A stretch of 64,000 bases of DNA from Sipunculus nudus (Eukaryota > Annelida > Sipuncula > Golfingiida > Sipunculidae), in NCBI GenBank assembly GCA_026874595.1, contig CM049316.1:36029339-36093338 (forward strand), written 5' to 3'. The first letter of the stretch is position 1; the number at the start of each line of letters is the position of its first letter. The notes under the pieces are model-generated. The model saw only the letters and a program-made list of their open reading frames with translations. It was not told the origin of the DNA and made no database searches. Both the position numbers and the translations under genes were made by a program. This document shows, piece after piece, positions 11,020 to 22,574 of the stretch.

Positions 11020-11210
11020 CACGGACAGTGGTGGAGTAACGATTAGGCCGCTGGCCTTGTGACCTGCCATGTTGTGGGTTCGCGTCCTGATCTGACCGCC
11101 TTCCGCACTAAGACCCCTAGCCAAAGCCTTTACCACAAGGGTACGCCCCTTTCAGCCAGGGATAAATGGGTATTTGTCAAAGATGGCAGCGGTAAATGTA
11201 GAACTGATAA
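11020..11210 (+). mobile_element. tRNA-derived SINE
   Basis: An RNA polymerase III A-box-like stretch, TGGAGTAACGATTAGG, starts at 11032. A B-box-like GGTTCGCGTCC follows at 11077-11087, a spacing typical of a tRNA head. A non-tRNA body follows. The cloverleaf is too degraded for a functional tRNA. No clear A-tail or target duplication was seen. Confidence 0.6.
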
Positions 11211-11214
11211 AAAT

Positions 11215-11640
11215 GAATAGACCCGAAAGAACAGGAAGGCAAACTTTAAAGTTAGATGGAACAGTTGTATATCCGTCTATGAACTATTTGCCTTTATATT
11301 TCCCATTTTTTATTTTATAAGCTTCATACCGACAAAATAAAAGTTCGACTACATCCAATAGGACAACCATTATTATAAGAATTGCAAGTATATGTATATT
11401 CTTTAAATATATTTTAGATAAATATAGAATCTTTACATTACATATTCAGACCATAGAATGTATGGATCACATGACAAATCCATGGGATTTACACATTCAA
11501 TTAGGGGCGGATTTTGGGGGAGTGCAGGGGGCGCAAGAACTATTTTTTCGATCTTAAAATATAAAAAATATAAGAAAAAAAAACCCCGGTTTATACCTAA
11601 AACGCGGCCGAATTTGCCCGTTTATTTATCTTATTCTGCA
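11215..11640. other. Unassigned; M1-like fragment at about 11503
   Basis: AATTAGGGGCGGATTTTGG near 11500 resembles the left end of the M1 MITE, but the rest of that element is not recognisable. Otherwise AT-rich. Confidence 0.35.
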
Positions 11641-12900
11641 GGCGATAGTTAGCTATGTACAAATTCTCCTAGCATTCCCTGTACATTTGATCACCTGTTG
11701 TTGCGCTTCCAACGTTACACGCCGGATAAAAGCACCAAATTTGGTATGAAGTAAAAACAGGTCTATCCTGATCATTCTTGAGGGGGTGCCCGCCCGAACT
11801 CGGTTTCTGGTTCTTTCAGCAGGCCCGAATCCAAAATAACAACATAAATGGAATGTTGTAAACTCAATTGACTGTAAAACTCATTTTAAATTAATCAATA
11901 TACATAATAAGAAAACCATTATGAAATATCATGAACAGTTATCGTAGAAATGTGACAAAAATTATGTTATAGTATTATTTTGGGTCGCAAGAGATCAAAA
12001 GGTCACGTCATCCATTAATGTGAAACTGTATCCTGTGAGTGTGTTTAAATGCCCTCATGTTCTAAAGTGAAAATATTGGAGAAGTTAAGAAATATTTCAT
12101 TTCAATAAAAGAATTAAAATTGCATAATGGGTAGGATTATAAAGATTTACACCCATATAATTAAAATATATAGGGAATATACTAGTATATACACTTTTCC
12201 AGTTAAACCAATTCCTTTCAAAAGCTATATCTGAAGTCTTATAGACGAAGAACCCAAGTGATTGAAACGATTTATTTAATTGTCCACACCTTTAATCATT
12301 AATTATCAGGGTACAACTACAAATCTCGATTATAAAATATGGTAAATGCTATAATGAAAATGTGTCATGAAGCAATATTTGTTTACACTTATCCAAAATA
12401 ATTTCTATCTGGAGTGAAAAGGGCTTCAAGCCAATCCATGGCCTTATTGAGCCTTATTTATGGACTTATATAATACGCTAACGGGCGGTTCTTGAACATC
12501 TGTTGGGTATGATATATGTTTGGAATAATAACAATAAATTGCAGTAGAACAGAATTTAGATCAAGTGTAAATACGACAGAGCTTCCAGTGGCGTTTAGGC
12601 ATTAGTTGTTCTATTTTTATGGGTTGAAGGAAATACTTACATCGCTGATAGTTTTATATAACTACAAAATTCCTAATTAATTATGATATTATTTTACTGA
12701 TTATTTTACCAGGAAAAGACTAATTAAAAAAAATTGTATTTATTTACATTTTATTTATATAAAATCTAGTTCATAATCATTTTTTTTGCACTGATGAAAA
12801 TGTCTGACAACATTTACAAAATTGTTTATATTTATTTATGAAGGTAAGATGAATATGCTAATGATGTATTATGGTGATTAGACCGCCAAGTGAGCGTGAG
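11640..12900 (+). repeat. Diverged repeat R6, copy 1
   Basis: Parallels 12950-14160 in block order: ATAAAAGCACCAAATTTGGTA-GAAGTA, TTTCAGCAGGC, AGATCAAAAGGTCACGTCATCC, TTTGTTTACACTTATCC-AAATAAT. Identity is low between blocks, so this is an old duplication or two copies of one transposon. No open frame. Confidence 0.5.
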
Positions 12901-12949
12901 CCTAAAGCTTTGTAGGTAAAGTATAATATTTTCAAATGTCCAAATAGTC

Positions 12950-13280
12950 AGCTAACTTAAGGGAATTATCGATAAATATCGAACAAAAACACCAAATTTT
13001 GTAAGAAGTATCTTCAGGTCAGTCCTTCAAGTTCCCTTTCAGCAGGCTAGAGTTCACAACAGCAAAATAACGAAACGTAATCACCCCTTTACAACAATGA
13101 AGGGAACGCGGTAGAGTCGGTTGAATCTATATTTCTATTTCATTTAATCAATAAATGTACAATATTAAGAACACCTAAATATATCAAACATCGGTTGCAT
13201 TTTATATGACCAAAACCAGTTTAAAGGTTAAATGTAGCCAGCTTCAGGTCAAAAGGTCACGTCATCCGTTCATCCTTTAA

Positions 13281-13328
<48 letters not shown>

Positions 13329-14160
13329 TCCTAAGTAGGTTCCAGTGTTTGCAGTTTAGTGCTCGACACAGCTAAGGTAGGGCTAATTAACTAAACGTTA
13401 AGCACGCTGGAGCATCGTGTAATTATTACTCCGAGTTTCACGCCGTTGCCGGTATCGGCACCTGGGCGATCATCAGATAACTGACGCTTGTTGAGGACCC
13501 AGCTGCAACTGTTCCTTTCCTTTTTGACACGGTTCGGTAGTTTAGGTGTCGGCATTTCGAAATTAATTCACTTGGCCTGTTTAATAAGATTATAAACTTG
13601 TCTCTTTTGTGGTGCAGTATGCTGTATTTCTCCTCCATACAGAGGTTACATTGGTCCGAGGTGCGCTTAATTGTGTTAAAGCGTTGGATTATTTCCAACG
13701 TCGAAGCACATTTGGACCCTTTAGAGAAAGCAGATAAAATATTCTACCACCTGGAAAATAATCCAACGCTCTTACACAATAAAACACACCTGATTTACAG
13801 TCACGATAAATGAAAAATTTTCAGAATTGTAACATAAAGCAGCTTTTGTTTATACTTATCCTAAATAATATTTAACTGAAATGACAAATTTGGCTTGTAG
13901 CTTTGTTCATATCTGCCCACTGCGAGACTGTGGATACATTTAGAGTACAAATTAAGTTAATGCGGACTAATGAAGATCAGCTGGGTGTTTAGTTCGTTTA
14001 GAATAAATATGTCTCTATAAAAATAAATGTCAGTATTATTATCGATTTACGTTATTTAGGCATAGCAGGAAATGTCCCACTAGGTTAACGTAATTTTTTT
14101 ATGATTATTTAAGTGAATATAAGTATTCTAAAGTTGTATTATAATGCTGATGCCGCCATT
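12950..14160 (+). repeat. Diverged repeat R6, copy 2, interrupted by (AT)n
   Basis: Second copy of the blocks listed for 11640-12900. An AT microsatellite at 13283-13326 and a non-shared GC-richer segment at about 13330-13800 are inserted. The two small open frames in that segment have no recognisable product. Confidence 0.45.
13283..13326. repeat. (AT)n microsatellite
   Basis: Pure AT dinucleotide run. Confidence 0.95.
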
Positions 14161-14164
14161 TTAG

Positions 14165-15240
14165 TGCAAGTCTTAAGTTCTGTAGAAGCAAACACGATAT
14201 ATCTATCAGGAAAAGGGGGGCTTTGTCTTAAGTTTACCTACACATTTGATGTTCAGTGGTGTTGGTCTAGGTTGGATTCCTAAACCTAAGAACTTTAAGA
14301 GTGAATTTCAGAGAGTGTTTGGAGATACATATAACACATATATTGGATGTGGAATATAATTTGGTCGATTTTGTTTTCCAGACATATACTTTCAAGCTTT
14401 CATTATATAGACATCTTATTTGCGATTTAATCATTTCATAAGGATATTTTTTACTCAATAAGGGAAATAGAATGGCCTGTGAAATTTATTAAACCGAAGG
14501 CTTGCATATAATATAGAAATAAGAATTATATATCTATGGTCTTTATTTTTACATTCCCAAAATAAAATAGAAAACAGGTCTGAAGTTAAAGAGTACTGGG
14601 ATGCAGGAATAAGAAAGAAATAAATGTAGGTTAATGTTCTACAGGACATGGTCTCTAGATGAAATAATGAATAACTAAGTAACACCGTATTTATTAAGCC
14701 ATTGTAGAAAACCGATATCTATACAAGACAGTTTGCTACATAACAAAAATGCAAGACAGTTTTATTGTAAAAAGTACTACAATATATCAAGAAGATTAAA
14801 AGAAGGGATATATTGATTCATCTGCATTAAATCTTGGAAATTTAGAAACAACATGACAGGAAAATTGTAGACTGATAACGTTTATTTTTTGCTATGGCAT
14901 TTAAGCGTATAACATGACTATATGCAAAGTCTGGATGCCGAATTTTAGTCAACTAAAATGACCACACAGACAATTATCAATAATTCCTAACAGACAATAC
15001 TCTTCAAAATGTATAAGGAATTATTAAACAAAAACTATTTAATAATTGTTTCTCTTCAGTAAAACATTTTGCGTCACATTTTCATCATGGCTGATGATCG
15101 CCATTTTGAGATCTGTCATGAACACGTGACATTTGGTGTTATGTTGGCTTCTTGTACACATTAAAAAAATTAAACATATTAGACTGGAACTAATTTTTAT
15201 ATCATATATCATTTGATATATCATTTGCAGTATTCTATCC
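14165..15240. other. No recognisable feature
   Basis: AT-rich, no supported coding, RNA or repeat element. Confidence 0.5.
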
Positions 15241-15249
15241 AGATCAAGC

Positions 15250-15560
15250 GGATCTAAAGTATTTTTTTCCCTTTCCCTGAACCTTCATATTTTTATGCTA
15301 AATTTTGTTATTTCGGTTAATAAGGGCCATATAGGTTTTAGGCGCTAAAACGAAACTAATATGTACTTCACCTGGGGACCTCCTTTAAAATCAACCCCCT
15401 GATGTACTGTATCCACCTACAAAGTTTGGTGTTTTTATCCGATCTGTCACGATATGGTCCAAATTTGACGCTATAAGCCACCTGACTAAAAGCAAATCCT
15501 AATTTTACACCTCTTTGCAAATGTAACTACCCAAATTGCGTTCCAGAATGTGCCAGTACA
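15250..15560 (-). repeat. Repeat R6-like block, inverted, copy 3
   Basis: Contains AAGTTTGGTGTTTTTATCCG, the inverse of the block at 11730 and 12990, followed by GATCTGTCACGATAT and AAGCCACCTGACTA. Closely matched by 16085-16330. Confidence 0.55.
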
Positions 15561-15599
15561 TCTAATATATCGCATTGTAACCTTTTGGCTTTAATAATA

Positions 15600-16080
15600 T
15601 GACCGGTTTATTGGATAAAGCAGTCTGAAGGATTTTATTTCTATGTAATATTTTTGTAATTAATTTTGAAACAGGTGATGTATAAGTGGTAATTTGTCAC
15701 CAGATTAACAGGAATGTGCTCACACTCTTGTAACATGGAAGCAATGAAATTAATAAATGATTCTAATAACAATTCATTGTTCTGGTCCAGAAGTTTACAT
15801 TTTGAATTGGCAACGATTTACAGAGATCAGTTGCAATAAAAAACAAGAACAAATAAAATTATTTATGTGAGGTTGATCTGGATCGGAAATATGGTTTATC
15901 GGTCATATTAAGTTCAAACACCAGTAGCCGCTAAGGCAACTATCCCATATTATAAACATTTAATACTTTTTTTGGGGCTACAGGTGTATAATATAACAAT
16001 GTAAATGGTAATGAAAAAAAGAACACTTTTTGGCTTTCTTTTGGTATATAATTTACTATATTTCATTAAACCGTAGTGGA
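15600..16080. other. No recognisable feature
   Basis: AT-rich spacer between two copies of the R6-like block. Confidence 0.5.
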
Positions 16081-16084
16081 TCAA

Positions 16085-16330
16085 TTTTATTTTTCCATCC
16101 CAAGCCTCTTCAATTTCATGCGAAAAGTGGGTACTGTGATACGTAGGGCGCAGATGAATTTCAGGCTCTGAAACTTATCTCGTAGGTACTTCATTAGGGC
16201 ACCCACCCTGAAACCATCCGTTTTGGGGTACTCTACACATATACAGACTTTGGTGTTTTTATCCGGTCTGTAACGATATATGGCTAAAATCTGATGCTAA
16301 GCCACCTGACTATTACCCGCCCCTGTCAAC
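16085..16330 (-). repeat. Repeat R6-like block, inverted, copy 4
   Basis: Shares GGTACTTCA, CTTTGGTGTTTTTATCCGG, TCTGTAACGATAT and AAGCCACCTGACTA in the same order as 15361-15490. Confidence 0.55.
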
Positions 16331-16334
16331 GCTG

Positions 16335-16875
16335 CGGTTAATGTACACATCCCAGGGTTTGGAAAACAGAATGTTGTACTGTTTAAACCATAGAATTATT
16401 TCCTATAGCTACCTCAACTTTATACAACTATTCTAGGTCAAGGTCAAAGATGAATATCAGGTAAAAATATGTGATTTAATACAAAAATTATGCTCAAATG
16501 TGAAAAAATAAAATCGCTGGTTTTGCACCCGAGGATCAACCGACCAAATGTTTTTTTAACCCAGTTATGAATATAGAAATAAACTCATTAACCCCAAAGG
16601 ATTAACAAGCGATAGTGAAACCTTGATACCAGATAATCTCTGTGCCTTAAATACGTTACGGAAGTACACTCTGGACGTGATTAACGACCGACCTGAAGCT
16701 CAGTGACGGGCAATCAATCAAGGCTTAGAGCAAGGACTAACAATCAATTGATTATAATTAATGTGGACCTGGGGTTTTGTAAAGAAATGAGTCGGCATGG
16801 CCTCGTGTCCTGATTGATCGGTTCCAGTTAATATATCTGACGCACAATTTGTGTACGTTTTGTTCAGTTGTATTC
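16335..16875. other. No recognisable feature
   Basis: No supported element. Confidence 0.5.
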
Positions 16876-16878
16876 AGT

Positions 16879-16889
16879 TCTCTCTCTCC

Positions 16890-16946
<57 letters not shown>

Positions 16947-16980
16947 TTTCTTTCTCACTCCCTCTTTTTCTTTCCCTCTT
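16879..16980. repeat. (CT)n-rich microsatellite
   Basis: CT repeats with CCC and TTT interruptions. Ser/Leu-rich frames across it are artefacts. Confidence 0.9.
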
Positions 16981-16984
16981 ACTA

Positions 16985-17840
16985 TTAGATCATTTTGGCT
17001 GTATACAACAGTTTCCAGTCAAAACGATCTAGCAATCATACATACCTGTTGTTAACGTTGTAATGATTCTGTGTGTGAGTAAGTTCAGTCCACCTGTGTC
17101 TGTTTACCATTACAAGACTGCATGACCAAAACAAGAAAAGATATATGAAAGAAGAGGCAGAGAAGAAACACCAGTTGCAAGCTTGAAAAATCCTAATTTG
17201 TGAATATTCGCGGTACATCTACCAAGTTGCGTGCTCGATATGTTTATGCTGGCGATCGTGCCCGATGCACGTTTTTTTTCCACTTGTGTAAAGGAGTAAA
17301 CAAACGTATTTTCTGGAAAGGGAGGTGTATTATCAGTTCTGTGGACATTGTAGCATTACAACTTTTGCAGCATTGTATAAGTATCTTTTGTTCAACAAAC
17401 TGCTACATATTGGCAACAGGAAGTGCTTTTTACCTCAGTTATTAGGTGTTTTGGTCCAAGAAGACGCGGGCCATACTGCTCACAGACGCCATGAGATGTG
17501 CAGTTGGAACGTATTTATAGAGACGTGTTTGTGTACTATTTCTGTATTATTAAGGAATTAAAGATATTTAAACTAATAACAAATATATGCGTAATAGCTT
17601 GCCATAACTGGAACTGGTCTAAAAACAAAGTGAAATACCAGAAATAATTATTGATTTTCTCCCTTCTACAGGAACGAAGCGTATGGAGAATACAATCGCA
17701 CCGATGTGTTTTAGGCACCCGTGATGGCTAGGTCCAAAACGGCATCGTGGTTTGAAAAAAATATGTGAAAATGTACTTTGAATAAAATAGGTGCGTATAT
17801 ACCGTTTTCCTTGGATGTCAATTGGAGAAAAAAGTGCAAT
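16985..17840. other. No recognisable feature
   Basis: Several 60-95 codon open frames on both strands overlap one another and show no family pattern. Confidence 0.5.
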
Positions 17841-17857
17841 GACAGGCGCCCGGTTCA

Positions 17858-18051
17858 GACTCCCCCCCCCCCCCCCGCTCTTAACCAACGACCTTTTTTT
17901 AGACAAATCTTATGCATGACGGGGGGGGGGGGGGGGGGTTTGGAGTCGAATCCCCCCGCCCCCGCTCCTAACCAACGACCTTGATTTTAGACAAATTTTA
18001 TGCATGGCACTCATTGACCCCTCCCTGCAAAACATCCTGGATCCGCGCCTG
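17858..18051. mobile_element. M1-related element with internal ~93-bp direct repeat
   Basis: A CCCCCGCTC(T/C)TAACCAACGACC...AGACAAAT(C/T)TTATGCATG block occurs twice (about 17872 and 17963), with poly-C and poly-G runs beside it. The right end, CCTGGATCCGCGCCTG (18036-18051), matches the right-end type of the M1 MITEs and the fragment at 35196-35213. Confidence 0.5.
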
Positions 18052-18059
18052 AATGACGT

Positions 18060-18425
18060 CATCAGACCTGACTGTCTGATGATCGTGATATTATGATTTG
18101 TAATTTGCTTAGCATGTTTCCGTTAATCGCATTTAAGAATGACATGATTTTGAAATTAAGCCAAAATTTATGGCATTAATTAATCACTATAATCATCTTT
18201 TACTGTACTTTAGAATCGCGCCAGAGGTTGGTGGAGAGCAAAATTGCTACAGTAGCCAGTACGGACAAAAATGTCACAGACACAAAAACTACAAATGCAT
18301 ATTGAAAGAAATTTTAATTTAAATTGTTGAGATCAAAACCTTTCAATACGTCTTAGAGATACTTGACGTCACTACCGTCATTTCGCTGGTTCTTATAAAC
18401 GTGTGAAAATACACAGAGGGGTTTG
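18060..18425. other. No recognisable feature
   Basis: AT-rich spacer. Confidence 0.5.
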
Positions 18426-18428
18426 GGA

Positions 18429-18510
18429 TTTTTCGTAGCTTAATGGTTAAAGCAACCGACCGGATATCGGAAGATCATGGGTTCGATTCCCATCGGCAGT
18501 GAACCAAATT
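18429..18510 (+). mobile_element. tRNA-like SINE head
   Basis: A-box TAGCTTAATGG (18436-18446) and a perfect B-box GGTTCGATTCC (18480-18490) are correctly spaced. The T-arm is a perfect 5-bp stem, ATGGG/CCCAT, around TTCGATT. The acceptor strands (TTTTTCG and CGGCAGT) pair poorly, and position 33 is C rather than T. It is therefore more likely a SINE head or tRNA pseudogene than a working tRNA. A CT microsatellite follows at once. Confidence 0.6.
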
Positions 18511-18529
18511 TCTGGTATATTCTAGTTTC

Positions 18530-18563
18530 TCTTCTCTCTCTCTCTTCTTCTCTCTCTCCCTTA

Positions 18564-18609
<46 letters not shown>

Positions 18610-18632
18610 TCTATCTTTCTATCTCTCTATAT
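18530..18632. repeat. (CT)n microsatellite with (CG)n patch
   Basis: CT repeats broken by CGCGCGCGCG at 18599-18608, next to the SINE head. Confidence 0.9.
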
Positions 18633-18649
18633 ATAGTCAATGGGGTTTC

Positions 18650-20160
18650 CATGGCTGTTTCATAACCCACAACTTAATTTGCAAAACAAATATTTTCAAA
18701 CTTGATTCTAAGAGTAGTCTAACACATTATTCAATTAAGTTTAATACACCAAACTATATCAGCTTAAAATGCCTCTGTGTATAATCGAGTAAAGTTATCA
18801 TCCAATGAGCTTATTTTGTTTTCAAATAATAATAAACATTTTAAACTGCTCTGACAAGGTTTTTCCTACAGTGGATTCTTAGGTGTTTTAGCTATATCAT
18901 TCTTAAGAAATTATACGTTTTGCTTGACATGTTAATCAAATTTCTATCGATTTCCCCCTTCTTTCCATCGTGGTTTTGGTTGAAAGACGAACCCTCAGAT
19001 TAAGTGTCACACTTTCTCCGTTCATTGTTAATGACCACATGTAATGGTGCTATCGCTTATGTTAACACAAAACTATCTGAGGCTAGGTGAAGATAATTCA
19101 AGTTTGATTTATTCATATATACACAGTATTAGACACGGTCTGTTCTTCTGTGACCCTTTGAAACATGGAATCATGGATATGCTTTGGTTAATGAGAAACA
19201 CTGTCTCTTCAACACGAAGTTAGGTCTTTGTAACAACCCGTTTGCGAAATGACTGCGCCTGTAAAAGCATGGGTACTGAAATGTACACACACTCCAAAAC
19301 TTGGCAGAAACAAGTAGCAGCAAAGACCCTAGCGCGGTGATCCTTGCATTCCTTGAAATAATTCATTTCTCTTACTTGTTTTTTTAGCCGGATAAAAATC
19401 AACCAGAAAACCCCTTACAATGTCAAAAATGTTTGCAGACATAATTTGAAAAAAAAAAAAGATCGGACCGGCAGTACCATGTACCGACGAAGAATCGGAG
19501 AAAAAAATCGGCAGATGGGAAGCCGGCCAAATATATCTGTACAACGTACGAGCATGCGCCTGGCTCCCGCATACCCCGTCATCAGCTTACCGAGCGTTCA
19601 AGGTCGGATTTAGGTCGGGGTGCCCAATTTTACGTATAAAATAATGGGGAAATAGAACATGACACATTTAATACCGAAACGAGCGCAGAAACTATCTTCA
19701 GATCGCACCGTAACAGCATAAATTACAGAGAAATCTACGCCGTGTGAGGGGGATACTCACTTCCATAACCCCCCCCCCCCCCCCTCCAGCTGCACTGTTA
19801 CCTGGACTACTTCTATTCTAAAATCCTTTATCCGCCCGCAGTATTTGGTATTGTAGTGTACAAATCATATAAAAGCCACAGTCCTTTACAGATGCTTCAA
19901 CAATAAAAGACTCTTCATCATTTCTTAGATAGCTGTCACAGTCAAATTATAATGTATGGTTAAACTAGATTTCTTTTAGGTACCCGTCCAACCCACTTAT
20001 TAATCGCTCTTAGATGACGGTAATATACCTTAAAAGGCGTTAGATGTTCACAAGATGTTCGACATTACAGTCCAATATAGTTACTGTACATGTATTCATG
20101 TATTCAAACGCTATAAAATAACATTTAAGGTTTTTGGAAAGTTTGAAATTGATGGATATG
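18650..20160. other. Unassigned 1.5 kb
   Basis: Mixed composition with a poly-C run near 19770. GAGCATGCGCCTGG near 19550 resembles an NRF1 half-site. No gene, RNA or repeat that I can support. Confidence 0.45.
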
Positions 20161-20165
20161 TATGG

Positions 20166-20951
20166 TGTTACAGGTGCTCTTTTAATTGTGTGACAAGGGC
20201 GTAACTCGTGTTGTGACACCCTCGACGGGCCGTTTGTTGCATTCGCATTTTGATCCGTACTGGTTGAACTTTCGTTGTCATGCTAGCCTTGGGCTTTCTC
20301 GCCTGGTCGTGGGTCACGTGTGGACCCTGGTGTGTGGGGGCACACACTGCGATGTTCTTCTAGATGATTCCTGTAACGCGTGTTTACTGTGTTGTGTAGG
20401 ACCTTTGGGACTGTTCGACAAGTGGAAAATTCTCGGCTTGGGGTGAAGAGTATATAAAGGTGCTGTGTTTTAGAGCCGAGAGAGAGAGAGCAGCAGAGAG
20501 ATATCCAGCGGACGCAGAAGCGTGTGGGTCAGTTTCTGGGACCTTATCCGACGAGTGCGGCAATTATAGATTTTCTTTTGGACTTAAGTTTACTTTTTGG
20601 ATTGTTTCAAGAGCTCTGTCATTCTCCGAGAGTACACATTTAAAGAGCTTATCGTTGTGATGGTGGTGGTATCCAGGTACTGTGCACTTTGTGTATTTTA
20701 CTGTGTGATTGTATTGATTTGTTGTTATACCGTTGTTTTCTTGTATAATTGTATTGATTTAGTGTATTGAAATGTTAGGGCTGTTTTAAGAATAAATTAT
20801 GGTTATTTGTTAACAAAAAACCACTGACTTCTTTATTCATTCCCCTAGACATTTCACGCTGCCTAGTGTTACAGAACCTGATTTTTTATCTCTATTACAA
20901 AATTAGTATTCATCATGCATACGTGATCTGTTTATATTAGGTTCCGTAACA
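20166..20951 (+). mobile_element. Solo LTR, family L1R, copy 1
   Basis: A 786-bp element that begins TGTTACAGG and ends CCGTAACA, so it has the TG...CA ends of an LTR with a short inverted repeat, TGTTAC/GTAACA. It is flanked by a perfect 4-bp target duplication ATGG (20162-20165 and 20952-20955). Inside are a TATA box, TATATAAAGG (20451), and about 340 bp later AATAAA (20791), the expected promoter and polyadenylation arrangement. A 4-bp duplication is usual for Ty3/Gypsy-type integrases; the family assignment is inference. No internal retroviral-like genes adjoin it. Confidence 0.85.
20451..20460 (+). promoter_or_regulatory. TATA box in LTR copy 1
   Basis: TATATAAAGG in the middle of the LTR. 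A GA-rich stretch follows about 20 bp downstream. Copy 2 has TATAAATA at the equivalent place (28939). Confidence 0.6.
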
Positions 20952-20955
20952 ATGG

Positions 20956-21500
20956 TTCTCACTAAAACTTTCTCTACCTTTCAGTATTGCGTTATCCGGA
21001 AAGTTAATATTCACAACTGATGAAAACTCATTCACATTATCACAATTTTGGTGACGGTTACACCAATTTAGAGAGTTCTGTGTTTTCATTTATAATAAAG
21101 CCGAAATAATACTTAACACATAAGGATATGTGTATGCACGGGCTAGTACAATGCAACAAAAGGTAATTCGTTATTGCGCTCTGTCGAAACCATATCGTGT
21201 GGCTTGTACTGAGGTAGTTTTTGTGGTTCGGTGAGAGCAGAGATTTCTTTGATTTTATTCCACTACTCACTAATAACTGTATTGTTGCAAACTATTGTCT
21301 TCGGGAGCAAAGATGTACTGACAAATTTCCTATCAGCTGCTTCAGAGTAATACAGTATGGTCAGAGGCTATCTTTCTTTTGTGATGGTGAAATATTAATT
21401 ACATTTCAGACATTTTTGGTTAATTCAATTTGTATGCAGAGAGTTTTTTAATGTTCATGGAATCTCAAGCTGACCAATTATAAGACAACGGCAATGTGAA
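20956..21500. other. No recognisable feature
   Basis: AT-rich spacer between the LTR and a weak exon candidate. Confidence 0.45.
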
Positions 21501-21528
21501 TCAATGTGAGACGACAGGCATTTTCCAG

Positions 21529-21592
21529 TAAAGACTCGGCTGATATTTACGAGCTGATGGATGGTGACTCATCCGATTACTACCATACACAG
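21529..21592 (+). CDS. Weak candidate internal exon
   Basis: A 64-nt segment is bounded by TTTTCCAG on the left and AG|GTAAGC on the right. It is open in one frame, encoding an acidic 21-residue stretch that includes DSADIYELMDGDSSDYYHTQ. The upstream pyrimidine tract is poor, the product is not recognised, and partner exons are unknown. A second strong donor, CAG|GTAAGT, lies at 22673 on the same strand. Splice-like signals this short occur by chance, so this is only a pointer. Confidence 0.2.
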
Positions 21593-21599
21593 GTAAGCA

Positions 21600-22520
21600 G
21601 ATCAGTGGACAATTGGAATTTATCGACTGCAGAAATAAACTGTTTTCGTGTGTCTTATTGCGTGCTTTCAAAAGCGCTTTTTGGACTGACTTTTTGAGAA
21701 CCCTGAAGAAAAGACCTATTTTACAGATTTCAACAAGGATGACTTTGATGTACATATTTTGTGCATATGTAATAAAGATTGAGCGACGTGATGCTCATAT
21801 TTTATCCCAGTTTAACTTCCCTCCACACTTCTGTCACTTCAGTCGAGGCATACCCAGACTGTATAGGACTTTGATCCGTGAAAGTCAAGGGATGCTCCGC
21901 AGGTTTATCTGCCATTCACATAACCCTAGCTCCCGTGCTCCTTCCCTACGCTTCGTTTCCCTCCGCTGTGAGAGAGCCCTAGTAAAAGGTACTTGAAGAC
22001 CTTCCAGTGGACAATAAAATTATAATATCCCGGTAAAGTGTCAGATATAAGATTACAAACATCTTTATCTTGTGTTAGCATAATATACAACTTAAACATT
22101 ATTATGTCCCTTCAACGAGTGATTCAGGTCGGCCTCCATTTCAAGCGGTAAAAAAATAAACATGTCTGGTGGGATTTCCCTTGGGTTTCCCTTACGTAAA
22201 TTGTCATACCCGTCATCAACCTCCAGCGCAGAGAACAGATCTTTGTGTTTAATCTTTGACATTCATATCTAATCTTCTGCATGGAGAATGGTGTGTCGTA
22301 CACGCCACCTAGAGATTGTCCTACCTTACGGAACAAATGTCAGGCCAAGAGAAGCTAAACTTTTAAAATGAGCACGGTTTAGGCACTCAAGCATGAATTT
22401 AAGCGACATTTCTTGTTTATTGGAATACATTAACATTTTCTGCCCCCCAATGCACAAGTTTCCCTGTCATATACATATTTTTTTATTTTACAAGATTTTT
22501 GGTCAGGTTTCGTTTTCTCG
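21600..22520. other. No supported feature
   Basis: A 127-codon plus-strand open frame at 21613-21996 starts with TTG, not ATG, and has no recognisable domain. It is not accepted as a gene. Confidence 0.45.
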
Positions 22521-22527
22521 AACTTTA

Positions 22528-22569
22528 TATGCGGCGGGTATCCGTGGAACTGGATACCTACGCCGCATA
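22528..22569. other. Strong 42-nt hairpin
   Basis: TATGCGGCG GGTATCC, an 8-nt loop GTGGAACT, then GGATACC, a 2-nt bulge TA, and CGCCGCATA. That makes 16 base pairs with no mismatch except the bulge. It could be a structured RNA element, a transposon end or a protein-binding palindrome. It is short for a typical microRNA precursor. Confidence 0.75.
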
Positions 22570-22574
22570 ATATG

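Noticed and set aside
18429-18510. Functional tRNA gene
   Set aside because: A- and B-boxes and the T-arm are good, but the acceptor stem does not pair and position 33 is not T. Called a SINE head instead.
21613-21996. 127-codon plus-strand open frame
   Set aside because: Starts with TTG, has no domain, and no splice or polyadenylation context.
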